DNA of 60,032 nt from an uncultured Rhodospirillales bacterium (GTDB lineage: Bacteria; Pseudomonadota; Alphaproteobacteria; Acetobacterales; Acetobacteraceae). The translations under genes and the position numbers were made by a program. The notes beneath the pieces were generated by a model. It was not told the DNA's origin. It was given only the letters and a program-made list of their open reading frames with translations, and ran no database searches. The stretch is taken from the NCBI GenBank assembly GCA_903893975.1, contig CAITOL010000029.1, positions 1 to 60,032 on the forward strand. Reading direction: 5' to 3'. Shown here piece after piece: positions 43,305 to 51,356 of this stretch; within the stretch, counting starts at the first letter, position 1; the number at the start of each line of letters is the position of its first letter.

Positions 43305-44021
43305 CTACTGCTGCAGTTTTTCGGCGCTGGTGTTGGCGAAATCGACCAACGTGCCGAGCATTTGCAGATAAGCGACCAAGGCATCCATTTCGGTCGGGCC
43401 TTTCGGATTGCCCGGCACCACCACCGCCTTCGGATACCGTTTCATCAGCGCATCCGCCTCCGCCGCCGGGTCGGCCTGGGTCAGCAGGTCTTCCTTGGCA
43501 TGGGCAATCTGGTCTTCGGTATAAGGGACCCCAACCACCCGGTTGGTGCGCAGATGCTGGGCGATATGATCGAAGTCCAGCGGCGTTTCGGCCATGAAGC
43601 GGTATTTCGGCATCAGGCTTTCCGGCACCAGCTCCTGCGGGTTGGTCAGATGCGCGTAATGCCAATCCGACGAGTATTTGCCGCCCACCCGCGCCAGATC
43701 CGGGCCGATACGCTTGCTGCCCCACTGGAACGGATGGTCATACATGCTCTCCGCCGCCAGGCTAAAATGGCCGTAGCGTTCCACCTCATCCTTCAGCGCG
43801 CGGATCTGCTGGCTGTGGCACAGGTAGCAGCCTTCGCGGATGTAGATGTTGCGGCCCATCAGCTCCAGCGGCGTGTAGGGCCGCATGCCCACCACATGTT
43901 CCACCGTCGTTTCGATGGTGAACAGCGGGATGATTTCCACGATGCCGCCGATCGCCACCGTCAGCAGCGTCAGCACCAACAGCAGGATGGCGTTTTTTTC
44001 GATCCATTCATGACGGAACAT
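43305..44021 (-). CDS. ccoO: cbb3 oxidase monoheme cytochrome c subunit II
   Basis: A 238-residue subunit with an N-terminal helix (about 10-30: [20 protein letters not shown]) and one cytochrome c domain. The heme site is CYLCH in [14 protein letters not shown]; the conserved [11 protein letters not shown] and [20 protein letters not shown] are diagnostic of CcoO. The Met ligand is probably in [11 protein letters not shown]. The ATG at 44021 ([10 protein letters not shown]) is 4 bases after the ccoN stop. It is the electron entry between CcoP and CcoN. Confidence 0.96.
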   Translation of the reverse strand: MFRHEWIEKNAILLLVLTLLTVAIGGIVEIIPLFTIETTVEHVVGMRPYTPLELMGRNIYIREGCYLCHSQQIRALKDEVERYGHFSLAAESMYDHPFQWGSKRIGPDLARVGGKYSSDWHYAHLTNPQELVPESLMPKYRFMAETPLDFDHIAQHLRTNRVVGVPYTEDQIAHAKEDLLTQADPAAEADALMKRYPKAVVVPGNPKGPTEMDALVAYLQMLGTLVDFANTSAEKLQQ

Positions 44022-44025
44022 GGTC

Positions 44026-45495
44026 TTACTCCCCCGCCACAACGGCGCCAGCCGCACCAAACTGGCCAGCATCGGACCCAGAAAGATTTGTCGAAGGCGA
44101 ACGCACCGTCATCACCAGGTTGTAGACCATGATCAAGGCTCCGACGAAGAACATCACCCCGCCCATCCAGCGGATGACGTAGTAGGGGTGAACCGCGTTG
44201 ACGGATTCGGCGAACGAGTATTGCAGGAAGCCGAACGCGTCATACGCACGCCACATCAGGCCCTGCATAATCCCCGCCACCCACATCGAGCTGATGTAGA
44301 GCACGATGCCGAGGGTCGAGATCCAGTAGTGCCAGGCGACCAGACGGTTGGAATACAGCCCGCTGCGCTTCCACAGCGCCGGCACCAGATAGTAGATCGC
44401 GCCGAAGCTGATGAAGGCGTTCCAGCCGAGGGTGCCGGAATGCACATGGCCCACCACCCAGTCGGTATAATGCGCCAGCGCATTCACATCGCGGATGGAC
44501 AGCACCGGGCCTTCGAAGGTGGACATGCCGTAGAAGCCCACGGCGGTGACCGAGAAACGCAGCGCCGGGTTGGTGCGCAGCTTGTCCCACGCGCCCGACA
44601 GCGTCATCAGGCCGTTGATCATGCCACCCCAGCTGGGCATCCACAGCATCAGCGAGAACACCATGCCCAGCGTCTGCGTCCAGTCCGGCAGGCTGGTGTA
44701 GTGCAGGTGATGCGGGCCGGCCCAGATATACATGAACACCAGCGACCAGAAATGCACCACCGACAGACGGTAGGAGTAGATCGGGCGATCGGCCTGCTTG
44801 GGGATGAAGTAGTACATCATGCCCAGGAAGCCGGCGGTCAGGAAGAAGCCAACCGCGTTATGGCCATACCACCACTGGATCAACGCACTCTGCACGCCGG
44901 CGTAAACCGCGTAGCTTTTCGCGGAATACATCGAAATTGGCACTGCGGCATTGTTGACCAGATGCAGCACCGCGATGGTCAGAATGAAGGCCAGCAGGAA
45001 CCAGTTGGCGACGTAGATATGCGGCTCTTCCCGCTTGAGCAGCGTGCCAACGAAGATGATCGCGTAGATCACCCAGACGATGGTCAGCCACAGGTCAATA
45101 TGCCATTCCGGTTCGGCATATTCCTGGCCTTGGCTATAGCCCATCACATAGCTAAGCGCGGCCATGACGATGAAGAACTGGTAGCCCCAGAACAGGAAAT
45201 CGGCCAATGCCTCCCCGCCGAACAGGCGGGCGCGGCAGGTTCGCTGCACGATATAGAGCGAGGAGCCGATCAGGATCGAACCACCAAAGGCGAAAATCGC
45301 CCCGGAGGTGTGCACCGGGCGCAAACGGCCGAAATTGATGAACGAGAAGCCCAGATTGGCTTCCGGCCAGGCCAGTTCGGCCGCGATGTAGACGCCGACC
45401 AGAAACGCGACCACAGCCCAGAACACGGACGCAATCACGAATTTCCGAACGACCGCCTCATTATACTGAATAGGAACTTGCATTGGTTCAGCCAT
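44026..45495 (-). CDS. ccoN: cbb3-type cytochrome c oxidase catalytic subunit I
   Basis: A 489-residue heme-copper oxidase subunit with 12 predicted helices. Heme and CuB ligands are recognisable: the first His in [21 protein letters not shown] (CuB His and cross-linked Tyr region), [15 protein letters not shown] (two CuB His) and [12 protein letters not shown] (heme ligands). The cbb3 class (C-type) gives high oxygen affinity for microaerobic respiration. The gene has a GGGGAGGG site, and its start overlaps the stop of the small upstream gene by 8 bases. Confidence 0.97.
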   Translation of the reverse strand: MAEPMQVPIQYNEAVVRKFVIASVFWAVVAFLVGVYIAAELAWPEANLGFSFINFGRLRPVHTSGAIFAFGGSILIGSSLYIVQRTCRARLFGGEALADFLFWGYQFFIVMAALSYVMGYSQGQEYAEPEWHIDLWLTIVWVIYAIIFVGTLLKREEPHIYVANWFLLAFILTIAVLHLVNNAAVPISMYSAKSYAVYAGVQSALIQWWYGHNAVGFFLTAGFLGMMYYFIPKQADRPIYSYRLSVVHFWSLVFMYIWAGPHHLHYTSLPDWTQTLGMVFSLMLWMPSWGGMINGLMTLSGAWDKLRTNPALRFSVTAVGFYGMSTFEGPVLSIRDVNALAHYTDWVVGHVHSGTLGWNAFISFGAIYYLVPALWKRSGLYSNRLVAWHYWISTLGIVLYISSMWVAGIMQGLMWRAYDAFGFLQYSFAESVNAVHPYYVIRWMGGVMFFVGALIMVYNLVMTVRSPSTNLSGSDAGQFGAAGAVVAGE

Positions 45496-45700
45496 GGTTC
45501 CCTCCCCGGTGCCGGGCGAGTGCCCGCCGATCGTGATGGCGGCGGATCAGTCCGATGTCGAACACAACGGCAAAGCCGGCAACCGATAGGCCGAAGATAA
45601 AGATCTCGCTATCATAGGCGCCGGAGGCCATCACCAACCCGACCAGGCCCAGGACGGCGACCATGATCCCAACAATGATTTCGCTGATGTCGTCTTCCAT
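45488..45700 (-). CDS. Small two-helix membrane protein opening the cbb3 operon
   Basis: A 70-residue protein with an acidic N-terminus (MEDDISE), two transmembrane helices (about 8-27 and 32-52) separated by SGAYDSE, and a basic C-terminal tail (RRHHDRR onwards). It has a good GGAG site 5 bases before the ATG and overlaps ccoN by 8 bases, so it is translated with the catalytic subunit. It is the first gene after the FNR box. It is not CcoQ or CcoS, both of which are found elsewhere in the locus, and I do not recognise the family. It may be an accessory subunit or assembly factor. Confidence 0.7.
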   Translation of the reverse strand: MEDDISEIIVGIMVAVLGLVGLVMASGAYDSEIFIFGLSVAGFAVVFDIGLIRRHHDRRALARHRGGNHG

Positions 45701-45800
45701 GTTTGCTCCGTGGTCGCTGGCTGCTGCGTGTTACAATGCGGACACACCTGCTGCGGTGCACCATCGCTGGGCAAACTGACCGTGGCGCCCCCAGCTCGCA

Positions 45801-45814
45801 TTGATGCAGATCAA
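45801..45814. promoter_or_regulatory. FNR/FixK-type binding site
   Basis: TTGATGCAGATCAA is a perfect match to the FNR/FixK anaerobox (TTGAT, 4 bases, ATCAA). It lies between the divergent starts of the cbb3 operon (45700) and the UreH-like gene (45865). Its centre is about 107 bases from the first and 57 bases from the second start, so it could activate either or both. Low-oxygen induction of cbb3 oxidase by such sites is well established. Confidence 0.9.
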
Positions 45815-45864
45815 ACGCTCGCAAGGCTTTGTCAGGCAAGTGAAATATCGCGAAAGAGGATGCG

Positions 45865-46572
45865 ATGTACGATTTAATGGCAGAGGCGCGCGGGCTCGCG
45901 GCGCTGTGCCAGCCAGGGGGGGCGCTGCTGCCCGGCGGGCTGGCGCTGGCGGGGTTGGCGGGCAGTGTGATGCATTGCGCGCCGATGTGCGGCCCGTTCG
46001 TGCTGGCGCAGGTCGGCGCGCGGGTGCAGGTCACGCCATGCGGCAGTTGCCGTGCCGTGGGCGTGCTGCCGGGCTACCATATCGGGCGCATCCTCACCTA
46101 CAGCCTGCTCGGTGCCGTGGCCGGGGCGGTTGGCATCGTACCTGGGCTCGGCTGGGTGGCCGGGGTTGGGCTGGCATTGGCGGCAGTGCTGTTTCTGGGC
46201 CAAGGGCTGCGGCGCCTGGCGCCGGCGCTGGGCCGGCATATCCCGGCGCTGGACTTCGCGCCCAACGGGGTGCTGCCACTGATCGGCCGGCTGGGCTTGC
46301 GCAGCGGGGTGCCGCTAGGCATGGCGTTGGGGTTTCTGCCCTGTGGCTTGCTGTACGGCGCGCTGCTGGCCGCCAGTGCCGCGGGCGGGCCGGCGCAAGG
46401 TGCGCTGGCCATGCTGCTGTTCGGGCTCGGCACAGTGCCGGCGCTGCTGGCGATCGGGCTCGCCGGGCAGGCGGCGATGCGGCGCTGGCAGCACGCGATC
46501 GGCCGCGCGGCGCCGATCCTGCTGCTGATCAACGCCGCGGTGCTGGCGCTAATGGCCAGCCAGATGTTCTGA
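45865..46572 (+). CDS. UreH/TauE-like membrane protein, probable metal transporter of the cbb3 locus
   Basis: A 235-residue protein with about six helices, of the COG2836 sulfite exporter TauE/SafE or UreH-like group. Conserved Cys and Met residues stand in MHCAPMCGPFVLAQ and in GFLPCGLLYGALL, which suits copper or another soft metal. Homologues are often next to ccoGHIS genes, and here the gene shares an FNR box with the cbb3 operon. It may supply or export copper during oxidase maturation. A second cysteine pair (CGSC) lies in an early loop. Confidence 0.8.
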   Translation: MYDLMAEARGLAALCQPGGALLPGGLALAGLAGSVMHCAPMCGPFVLAQVGARVQVTPCGSCRAVGVLPGYHIGRILTYSLLGAVAGAVGIVPGLGWVAGVGLALAAVLFLGQGLRRLAPALGRHIPALDFAPNGVLPLIGRLGLRSGVPLGMALGFLPCGLLYGALLAASAAGGPAQGALAMLLFGLGTVPALLAIGLAGQAAMRRWQHAIGRAAPILLLINAAVLALMASQMF

Positions 46573-46576
46573 GCGG

Positions 46577-47788
46577 CTAAACCACCCCGTTGGCACGCAA
46601 AGCGGCGATTTCCGCAGCGCCGAACCCAGCCTCGGTCAACACCGCATCGGTATCCGCGCCGATGGCGGGCGGCGCCCGGTCCAGCCGCCCGCCGCCATGG
46701 GCGAGGCGGAAGCCGGACCCGACCATGCGCAACGGGCCGTGCGGGCTGTCCACCGTTTGCAGCACCTCACGCGCCGCGATCTGGCGATGTTCGATGATTT
46801 CCTCGATGCGCCAGATGCTGGCCGCCGGGGCGCCGGCTTCATTGAGCCGGGATTCCCAGCTGCGCGGGCTGTCGGTCGCCAGCACGGCCTCGATAATCTC
46901 GCGCAGCGCGTCCTTGTTCGCCACCCGGGCGAAGCGGTCGGTAAAGCGCGGATCGGTCAGCACATCCTGCCGGTCCAGGATGGTCATCAGCGCGCGGAAC
47001 TGCTTTTCGTTGTTCACCGCCAGCAGAATATGCCCGGCCGTCTCGCCCGACCCGGCGGCAAACAGGTTGGCGGTGGCGTTGCGGCTGACCGCCTGGTTGC
47101 CGAACTGATATTGCTTGTGCCCGGCCAGAGTGAAATCCGCCACCTGCGGCGACAGGAAGCTCAGCGTGGCATCCAACATGGCCACATCGACGAACTGGCC
47201 ACGATCGGTATGGGTGCGCTGAAACAGCGCGCTGGACACGGCAAAGGCGGCCGTCATGCCCGAAAGCATGTCGCAGGCGGCGAAACCGGCGCGCACCGGG
47301 CCGGTTTCCGCGTGGCCGGTGATAGACATAATGCCGGACATGGCCTGAATCCGGCCGTCATACCCGGCTTCGGTGCGGTCCGGCCCGGTTTGGCCGAAGC
47401 CGGAAATGGCGGCGTAGATCAGGCGCGGGTTCAACGCCGACAGGGCGGCATAGCCGATGCCGAGCTTGTCCATCACGCCAGAGCGGAAATTTTCCATCAC
47501 CACATCGGCATCCAGCACCAGGCGCTTGATGATGGCGATGGCCTCCGGCTTGGTCAGATCAAGGCCGAGGCTGCGCTTATTGCCGTTCACCGCCGCCCAG
47601 CTCGGCGCCATGCCGCGATCCGCCCATTCGCGGTTCAGCGGCGTGCGGCGCATATCCTCACCCTCGCGCCGCTCCACCTTAATCACATCGGCGCCGAGCA
47701 GGGCCAGTTGGAAGCTGGCATAGGGGCCGGCGAGCACCTGGGTAAAATCGAGGATTTTGACCCCAGTGAACGGACGCGCCTCGGTCAT
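46577..47788 (-). CDS. CaiB/BaiF family CoA-transferase (class III)
   Basis: A 403-residue CoA-transferase. Family features are ILDFTQVLAGPYASFQLALLGADVIKVE at the N-terminus (in part), NGNKRSLGLDLTKPEA, VVMENFRSGVMDKLGIGY, and the catalytic aspartate in GYDGRIQAMSG. A GTPD-like C-terminal third is reduced to GSGFRLAHGGG. The class transfers CoA between carboxylic acids. The ATG overlaps the stop of the GrdB-like gene by 4 bases, so the two act together, but the acids involved are unknown. Confidence 0.92.
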   Translation of the reverse strand: MTEARPFTGVKILDFTQVLAGPYASFQLALLGADVIKVERREGEDMRRTPLNREWADRGMAPSWAAVNGNKRSLGLDLTKPEAIAIIKRLVLDADVVMENFRSGVMDKLGIGYAALSALNPRLIYAAISGFGQTGPDRTEAGYDGRIQAMSGIMSITGHAETGPVRAGFAACDMLSGMTAAFAVSSALFQRTHTDRGQFVDVAMLDATLSFLSPQVADFTLAGHKQYQFGNQAVSRNATANLFAAGSGETAGHILLAVNNEKQFRALMTILDRQDVLTDPRFTDRFARVANKDALREIIEAVLATDSPRSWESRLNEAGAPAASIWRIEEIIEHRQIAAREVLQTVDSPHGPLRMVGSGFRLAHGGGRLDRAPPAIGADTDAVLTEAGFGAAEIAALRANGVV

Positions 47789-48720
47789 GCCGCGACCACC
47801 CGGTTGGCGCGGGCGAGTTCTTTCTGCCGGTCGAACTCGGCGCGGCGGCGGGCGAGTTCGTCGGCGGACATGGCGGCGATGTTGTTATAGGTGAATTTCC
47901 ACGCCGCATCCGCCGCCCAGCGCAATGGCGACTGCACGGTGGTGCGGGCGACGGGGGCGGATTCCAGCACCTGCAAGGCCAATTCCAGAGTCAGCGCCTG
48001 GCTATCCAGGTCGTGCGGGCGGCCGGCGGAATTGCCCAAGGGGAAATCGGAATACAAAAACCGCGGGGCGGCGGCGTGCTCGACGATATCCTTGGCCACG
48101 CCCATCACCACGGTGGCGATGCCGTTGGCTTCCAGATGGCGGGCGACCAGGGTGGAGGTCTGGTGGCAAACCGGGCAGTTCGGCACCAGCACCGCAGCAT
48201 CAACCCCATCTTCCCGGCAGCGGGCGAGGATCTCCGGCGCATCGGTTTCAATGGTGACCCGATGGCTGCGATTGGTGGGGGCGCCGAACAGGCGCGGCGC
48301 CAGTTCGCCAATGCGCCCGGCGGCCGCGAGCTTGCGCATCAGCGGCAGCGGGTTCCACGTGCCGCTATCGGTGGCGGTGGTGTTCAGCCGGTCGTAGCCG
48401 ATATGGGAGATGCGCAGATCATGGTCCTGCGCGGTATCGCGATCATAGACCTGATAGAATTTGGCGCTGCCATTATAGGCCGCACCCGGACCCTGGTCGC
48501 CTTTATCCGGCTGATACGGCGCGGCGGTGGTGATCAACGCCACCCGCGACTTGGCCAGCGGCTTGTGCAGCTTGTGGAACGGCGCATCGACGTAGTGCGC
48601 CCAGCGATAGGGCGTGGTGTAGCCGATGGCGATGTAATAATCCCGGGTGCGCTGCATATAGGGGACCGGCGCGTCATCATCGGGCGCAAAACCAAGGGCT
48701 TCATCGAGTTTATCGAGCAT
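47785..48720 (-). CDS. GrdB-like reductase family protein with Cys in place of Sec
   Basis: A 311-residue protein related to subunit B of glycine/sarcosine/betaine/D-proline reductases. The redox motif is CPVC (Cys182, Cys185) in VLVPNCPVCHQTSTLVAR, at the place where clostridial enzymes carry selenocysteine, followed by the family sequence NGIATVVMG and APRFLYSDFPLGNSAGRPHD. No other Grd subunit is in the window. It is coupled to a class III CoA-transferase. Probably a cytosolic thiol-redox enzyme acting on an N- or S-containing small molecule; the reaction is not known to me. Confidence 0.7.
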   Translation of the reverse strand: MLDKLDEALGFAPDDDAPVPYMQRTRDYYIAIGYTTPYRWAHYVDAPFHKLHKPLAKSRVALITTAAPYQPDKGDQGPGAAYNGSAKFYQVYDRDTAQDHDLRISHIGYDRLNTTATDSGTWNPLPLMRKLAAAGRIGELAPRLFGAPTNRSHRVTIETDAPEILARCREDGVDAAVLVPNCPVCHQTSTLVARHLEANGIATVVMGVAKDIVEHAAAPRFLYSDFPLGNSAGRPHDLDSQALTLELALQVLESAPVARTTVQSPLRWAADAAWKFTYNNIAAMSADELARRRAEFDRQKELARANRVVAA

Positions 48721-48784
48721 ATCGGCGGTTCCTCATCATTGGGAGGACGCTAGGAGCGGCGAGGAAGCGAAGTCAAGGCGGCGG

Positions 48785-49519
48785 CTACACGCTGCCGGCC
48801 ACCAGCACGCAGCCGGAGATCAGCAGCAGCACCAGAATCACCCGGCGAAAGGCGACGTCGCTGAGGCCGGAGTATAATTTGGTGCCGAACCAGGTGGAAA
48901 TCAGCACCGCCGGCACGATGTAGACGAATAACTGCCCGAAGGCCGGGGTTAGCCCGCCGCTGACGGCATAGCTGGCCAGGGTCATGCTTTGCATCAGGAA
49001 ATTATAGGTTTGGAACACCACGCGCTGGGTCTGCTTGTCCCATCGGCGCAGGCTGCACCACAAGGTTGGCACCGGGCCGGTCATGCCGGCGAGCCCGCCC
49101 ATAATGCCGCCGATCATGCCAATCACCCCATCGGCCACCCGGCCGCCATGGGTGATCGGCGGCAAATTCGTCATCATCAGCATGCCGGCGCAGTAGACGA
49201 TCATCACCGCGCCGGTGACGCCGCGAAACCAGTGCAGGTCGATATACGCCAGCGCCAGCACCCCGAACGGTACGCCGATCACGCCGCCGATCATGAACGG
49301 CACCGCGCGCGGCCAATCGATTTTCTGCCGCAGGCCGATGAAGGAGACGAGCTGCGAAACCAAGGAGCCCGCGACCACAATCGGCGCCAGCAAATGCGGG
49401 TCGAGCACCCAGGCCCAGATGCTCAACCCGACCAGCCCGAAGGCAAAGCCGGAAAGCCCGGAGGTGAAGCCGGCCGCCACCGCGCCGAGAACCGTGAGCA
49501 AAATGACCGACAGCGACAT
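48785..49519 (-). CDS. TSUP (TauE/SafE) family membrane permease
   Basis: A 244-residue protein with about eight hydrophobic segments, starting MSLSVILLTVLGAVAAGFTSG and with the internal pair of family motifs (GFTSGLSGFAFGLV and GIMGGLAGMTGPVPTLW). The family exports or imports sulfite, sulfonates or other organic anions. The ATG at 49519 is preferred; longer open sequence to 49717 lacks membrane character and overlaps the ferredoxin gene promoter. It ends 64 bases upstream of the GrdB-like gene on the same strand, so it may be the entry or exit route for that pathway. Confidence 0.85.
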   Translation of the reverse strand: MSLSVILLTVLGAVAAGFTSGLSGFAFGLVGLSIWAWVLDPHLLAPIVVAGSLVSQLVSFIGLRQKIDWPRAVPFMIGGVIGVPFGVLALAYIDLHWFRGVTGAVMIVYCAGMLMMTNLPPITHGGRVADGVIGMIGGIMGGLAGMTGPVPTLWCSLRRWDKQTQRVVFQTYNFLMQSMTLASYAVSGGLTPAFGQLFVYIVPAVLISTWFGTKLYSGLSDVAFRRVILVLLLISGCVLVAGSV

Positions 49520-49715
49520 ACACCACACCAAATGACGAGGGATTCCTGGCGCATTTCCCCCAAATACTGGCTGCAACAGGCGATATCTTGGGCAAACAAC
49601 GGCAAAACTTTTCCGCCATTCCGCGTGGCCGCGCAATCCCCGGTGGCAGCGCCCGCCACGATCCTTGCATGCGCCGACGCGGTGCGGGATAGGACAGCAG
49701 AACAGGAGACACGAC

Positions 49716-50051
49716 ATGACCGAGGCAACCGCGCCGCCGCTGTTTTATGATGCGCATTTATTTGTTTGTTGCAACAAACGTCCAGACGGGCATCCGCGCG
49801 GCTCCTGCGCCGCGCAGGGATCGGAAGCTTTGCGCGACTATATGAAAGCGCGCGCCAAGCAGTTGGGGTTGAAGCGGGTGCGGGTGAACCAGGCCGGCTG
49901 CCTCGATCGCTGTGAACTCGGGCCGTGCATGGTGATTTATCCTGAGGGGGTTTGGTACAAAATCACCACCAATTCCGTTATCGATATGATCCTCGAACGC
50001 CATGTGCGCGATGGCGGGCGGGTGGCTGAACTGATGCTGCCGAGCGGATAA
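49716..50051 (+). CDS. Thioredoxin-like [2Fe-2S] ferredoxin domain protein
   Basis: A 111-residue protein. The cysteine pattern is Cys in HLFVCCNKRPDG, GSCAAQGS, then AGCLDRCELGPCMVIYPEGVWY, matching thioredoxin-like ferredoxins (as in the NuoE C-terminal domain and (2Fe-2S) ferredoxin-domain proteins). It probably binds one 2Fe-2S cluster. The ATG at 49716 has a CAGGAGAC site. It is 6 bases from mnmE on the same strand, so it may be co-transcribed with it. Confidence 0.88.
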   Translation: MTEATAPPLFYDAHLFVCCNKRPDGHPRGSCAAQGSEALRDYMKARAKQLGLKRVRVNQAGCLDRCELGPCMVIYPEGVWYKITTNSVIDMILERHVRDGGRVAELMLPSG

Positions 50052-50057
50052 CCGCGG

Positions 50058-51347
50058 ATGTACGCAGATGGCGACACGATCTTTGCCGTAGCCTCTGGCG
50101 CCGGGCGGGCGGCGGTGACCTTGCTGCGACTGAGCGGACCGCAGGCGGGCGCCATGCTCGACCAGCTCTGCCGTCGGCCGGCACCACGGCTGGCGGCCCT
50201 GCGCGCCTTGAGGGCGGGAGGGGAGGTGCTGGACCGCGCGCTGGTGCTGTGGCTGCCTGGCCCGGGCAGCTATACCGGCGAGGATTGTGCGGAATTGCAT
50301 CTGCATGGCGGCCGGGCGGTGCTGTCGGCGGTGTCCGAAGCGTTGGTGCGCCTTGGGGCGCGCCCGGCTGAAGCCGGAGAATTTACCCGGCGCGCGTTTC
50401 TCAACGGCCGGATGGATCTGGTCGAAGCTGAGGCGGTGGCCGATCTGATTGACGCGGAAACCACGGCGCAGCGTCGGCAGGCCCTGCGGCAGATGGAAGG
50501 CGAGCTCGGCGACGTGCTGCATGGCTGGGCCGGCCGGCTGATCCGGTTGCTCGCGCAGCAGGAAGCGCTGATCGACTTCCCCGACGAAGACCTGCCGCCC
50601 GAGGTTGAGGCGGCCTTGCTCGCGGAGATTGCTGCCCTGATCGGTGAGATTTCCGCCCTGCTGCAGGATGAGCGGCGCGGCGAGCGGCTGCGGGAAGGGT
50701 TGGTGTTCGCGGTGGTCGGGCCACCGAACGCGGGAAAATCCACCTTGGTCAACGCGTTAGCAACGCGAGAGGTCGCCATTGTCTCCGCCACGCCGGGTAC
50801 CACGCGCGATGTGCTGGAGGTGCGGCTGGACCTTGGCGGGGTGCCGGTTACGCTGCTCGACACCGCCGGCTTGCGCGATACCAGCGACGAGATCGAGGCC
50901 GAAGGCGTGCGCCGAGCGCTGGCCCGGATGGCGGAGGCTGATCTGGTGCTAGTGGTTGCCGAGAGCGGGGAAGGGGCGTTTGCCGAGGTGGGCGACCTGG
51001 CCAAGCTGCAGATCCGCACCAAGAGCGATCAGGGGGGCACGAGCCTGGACGCGCTGCATGTCAGCGCCCGCACCGGCGTTGGGATGGACCAGCTGCGCGA
51101 CCGCCTGGCCCAGGCGGCGCAGGACATGACGCAGGCAGCCGGACCGCCGCCACTGACCCGCGCCCGCCATCGGGCAGCCTTGGCCGAGGCGGTGGCACGC
51201 TTGCAGACGGCGGGCGATGCCGCGCTGGCCGAATTGCGTGGCGAGGATTTGCGCCTGGCATTGCGCGCCATTGGCCGGGTGACCGGCGCAGTGGGCGTGG
51301 AAGACATACTGGATTCAGTCTTTCACCAGTTCTGCATTGGGAAGTAA
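50058..51347 (+). CDS. mnmE: tRNA modification GTPase MnmE
   Basis: A 429-residue protein. The N-terminal folate-binding domain (about 1-115: DTIFAVASGAGRAAVTLLRLSG) and a helical domain surround a Ras-like G domain (about 210-360) with G1 GPPNAGKS, G3 DTAGL and a G4-like TKSD. The C-terminus ends in FCIGK, where the family has its conserved Cys (C-I/L-G-K). With MnmG it installs the carboxymethylaminomethyl group on wobble uridine 34 of certain tRNAs. It is 9 bases upstream of mnmG. Confidence 0.96.
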   Translation: MYADGDTIFAVASGAGRAAVTLLRLSGPQAGAMLDQLCRRPAPRLAALRALRAGGEVLDRALVLWLPGPGSYTGEDCAELHLHGGRAVLSAVSEALVRLGARPAEAGEFTRRAFLNGRMDLVEAEAVADLIDAETTAQRRQALRQMEGELGDVLHGWAGRLIRLLAQQEALIDFPDEDLPPEVEAALLAEIAALIGEISALLQDERRGERLREGLVFAVVGPPNAGKSTLVNALATREVAIVSATPGTTRDVLEVRLDLGGVPVTLLDTAGLRDTSDEIEAEGVRRALARMAEADLVLVVAESGEGAFAEVGDLAKLQIRTKSDQGGTSLDALHVSARTGVGMDQLRDRLAQAAQDMTQAAGPPPLTRARHRAALAEAVARLQTAGDAALAELRGEDLRLALRAIGRVTGAVGVEDILDSVFHQFCIGK

Positions 51348-51356
51348 AACACCGGC

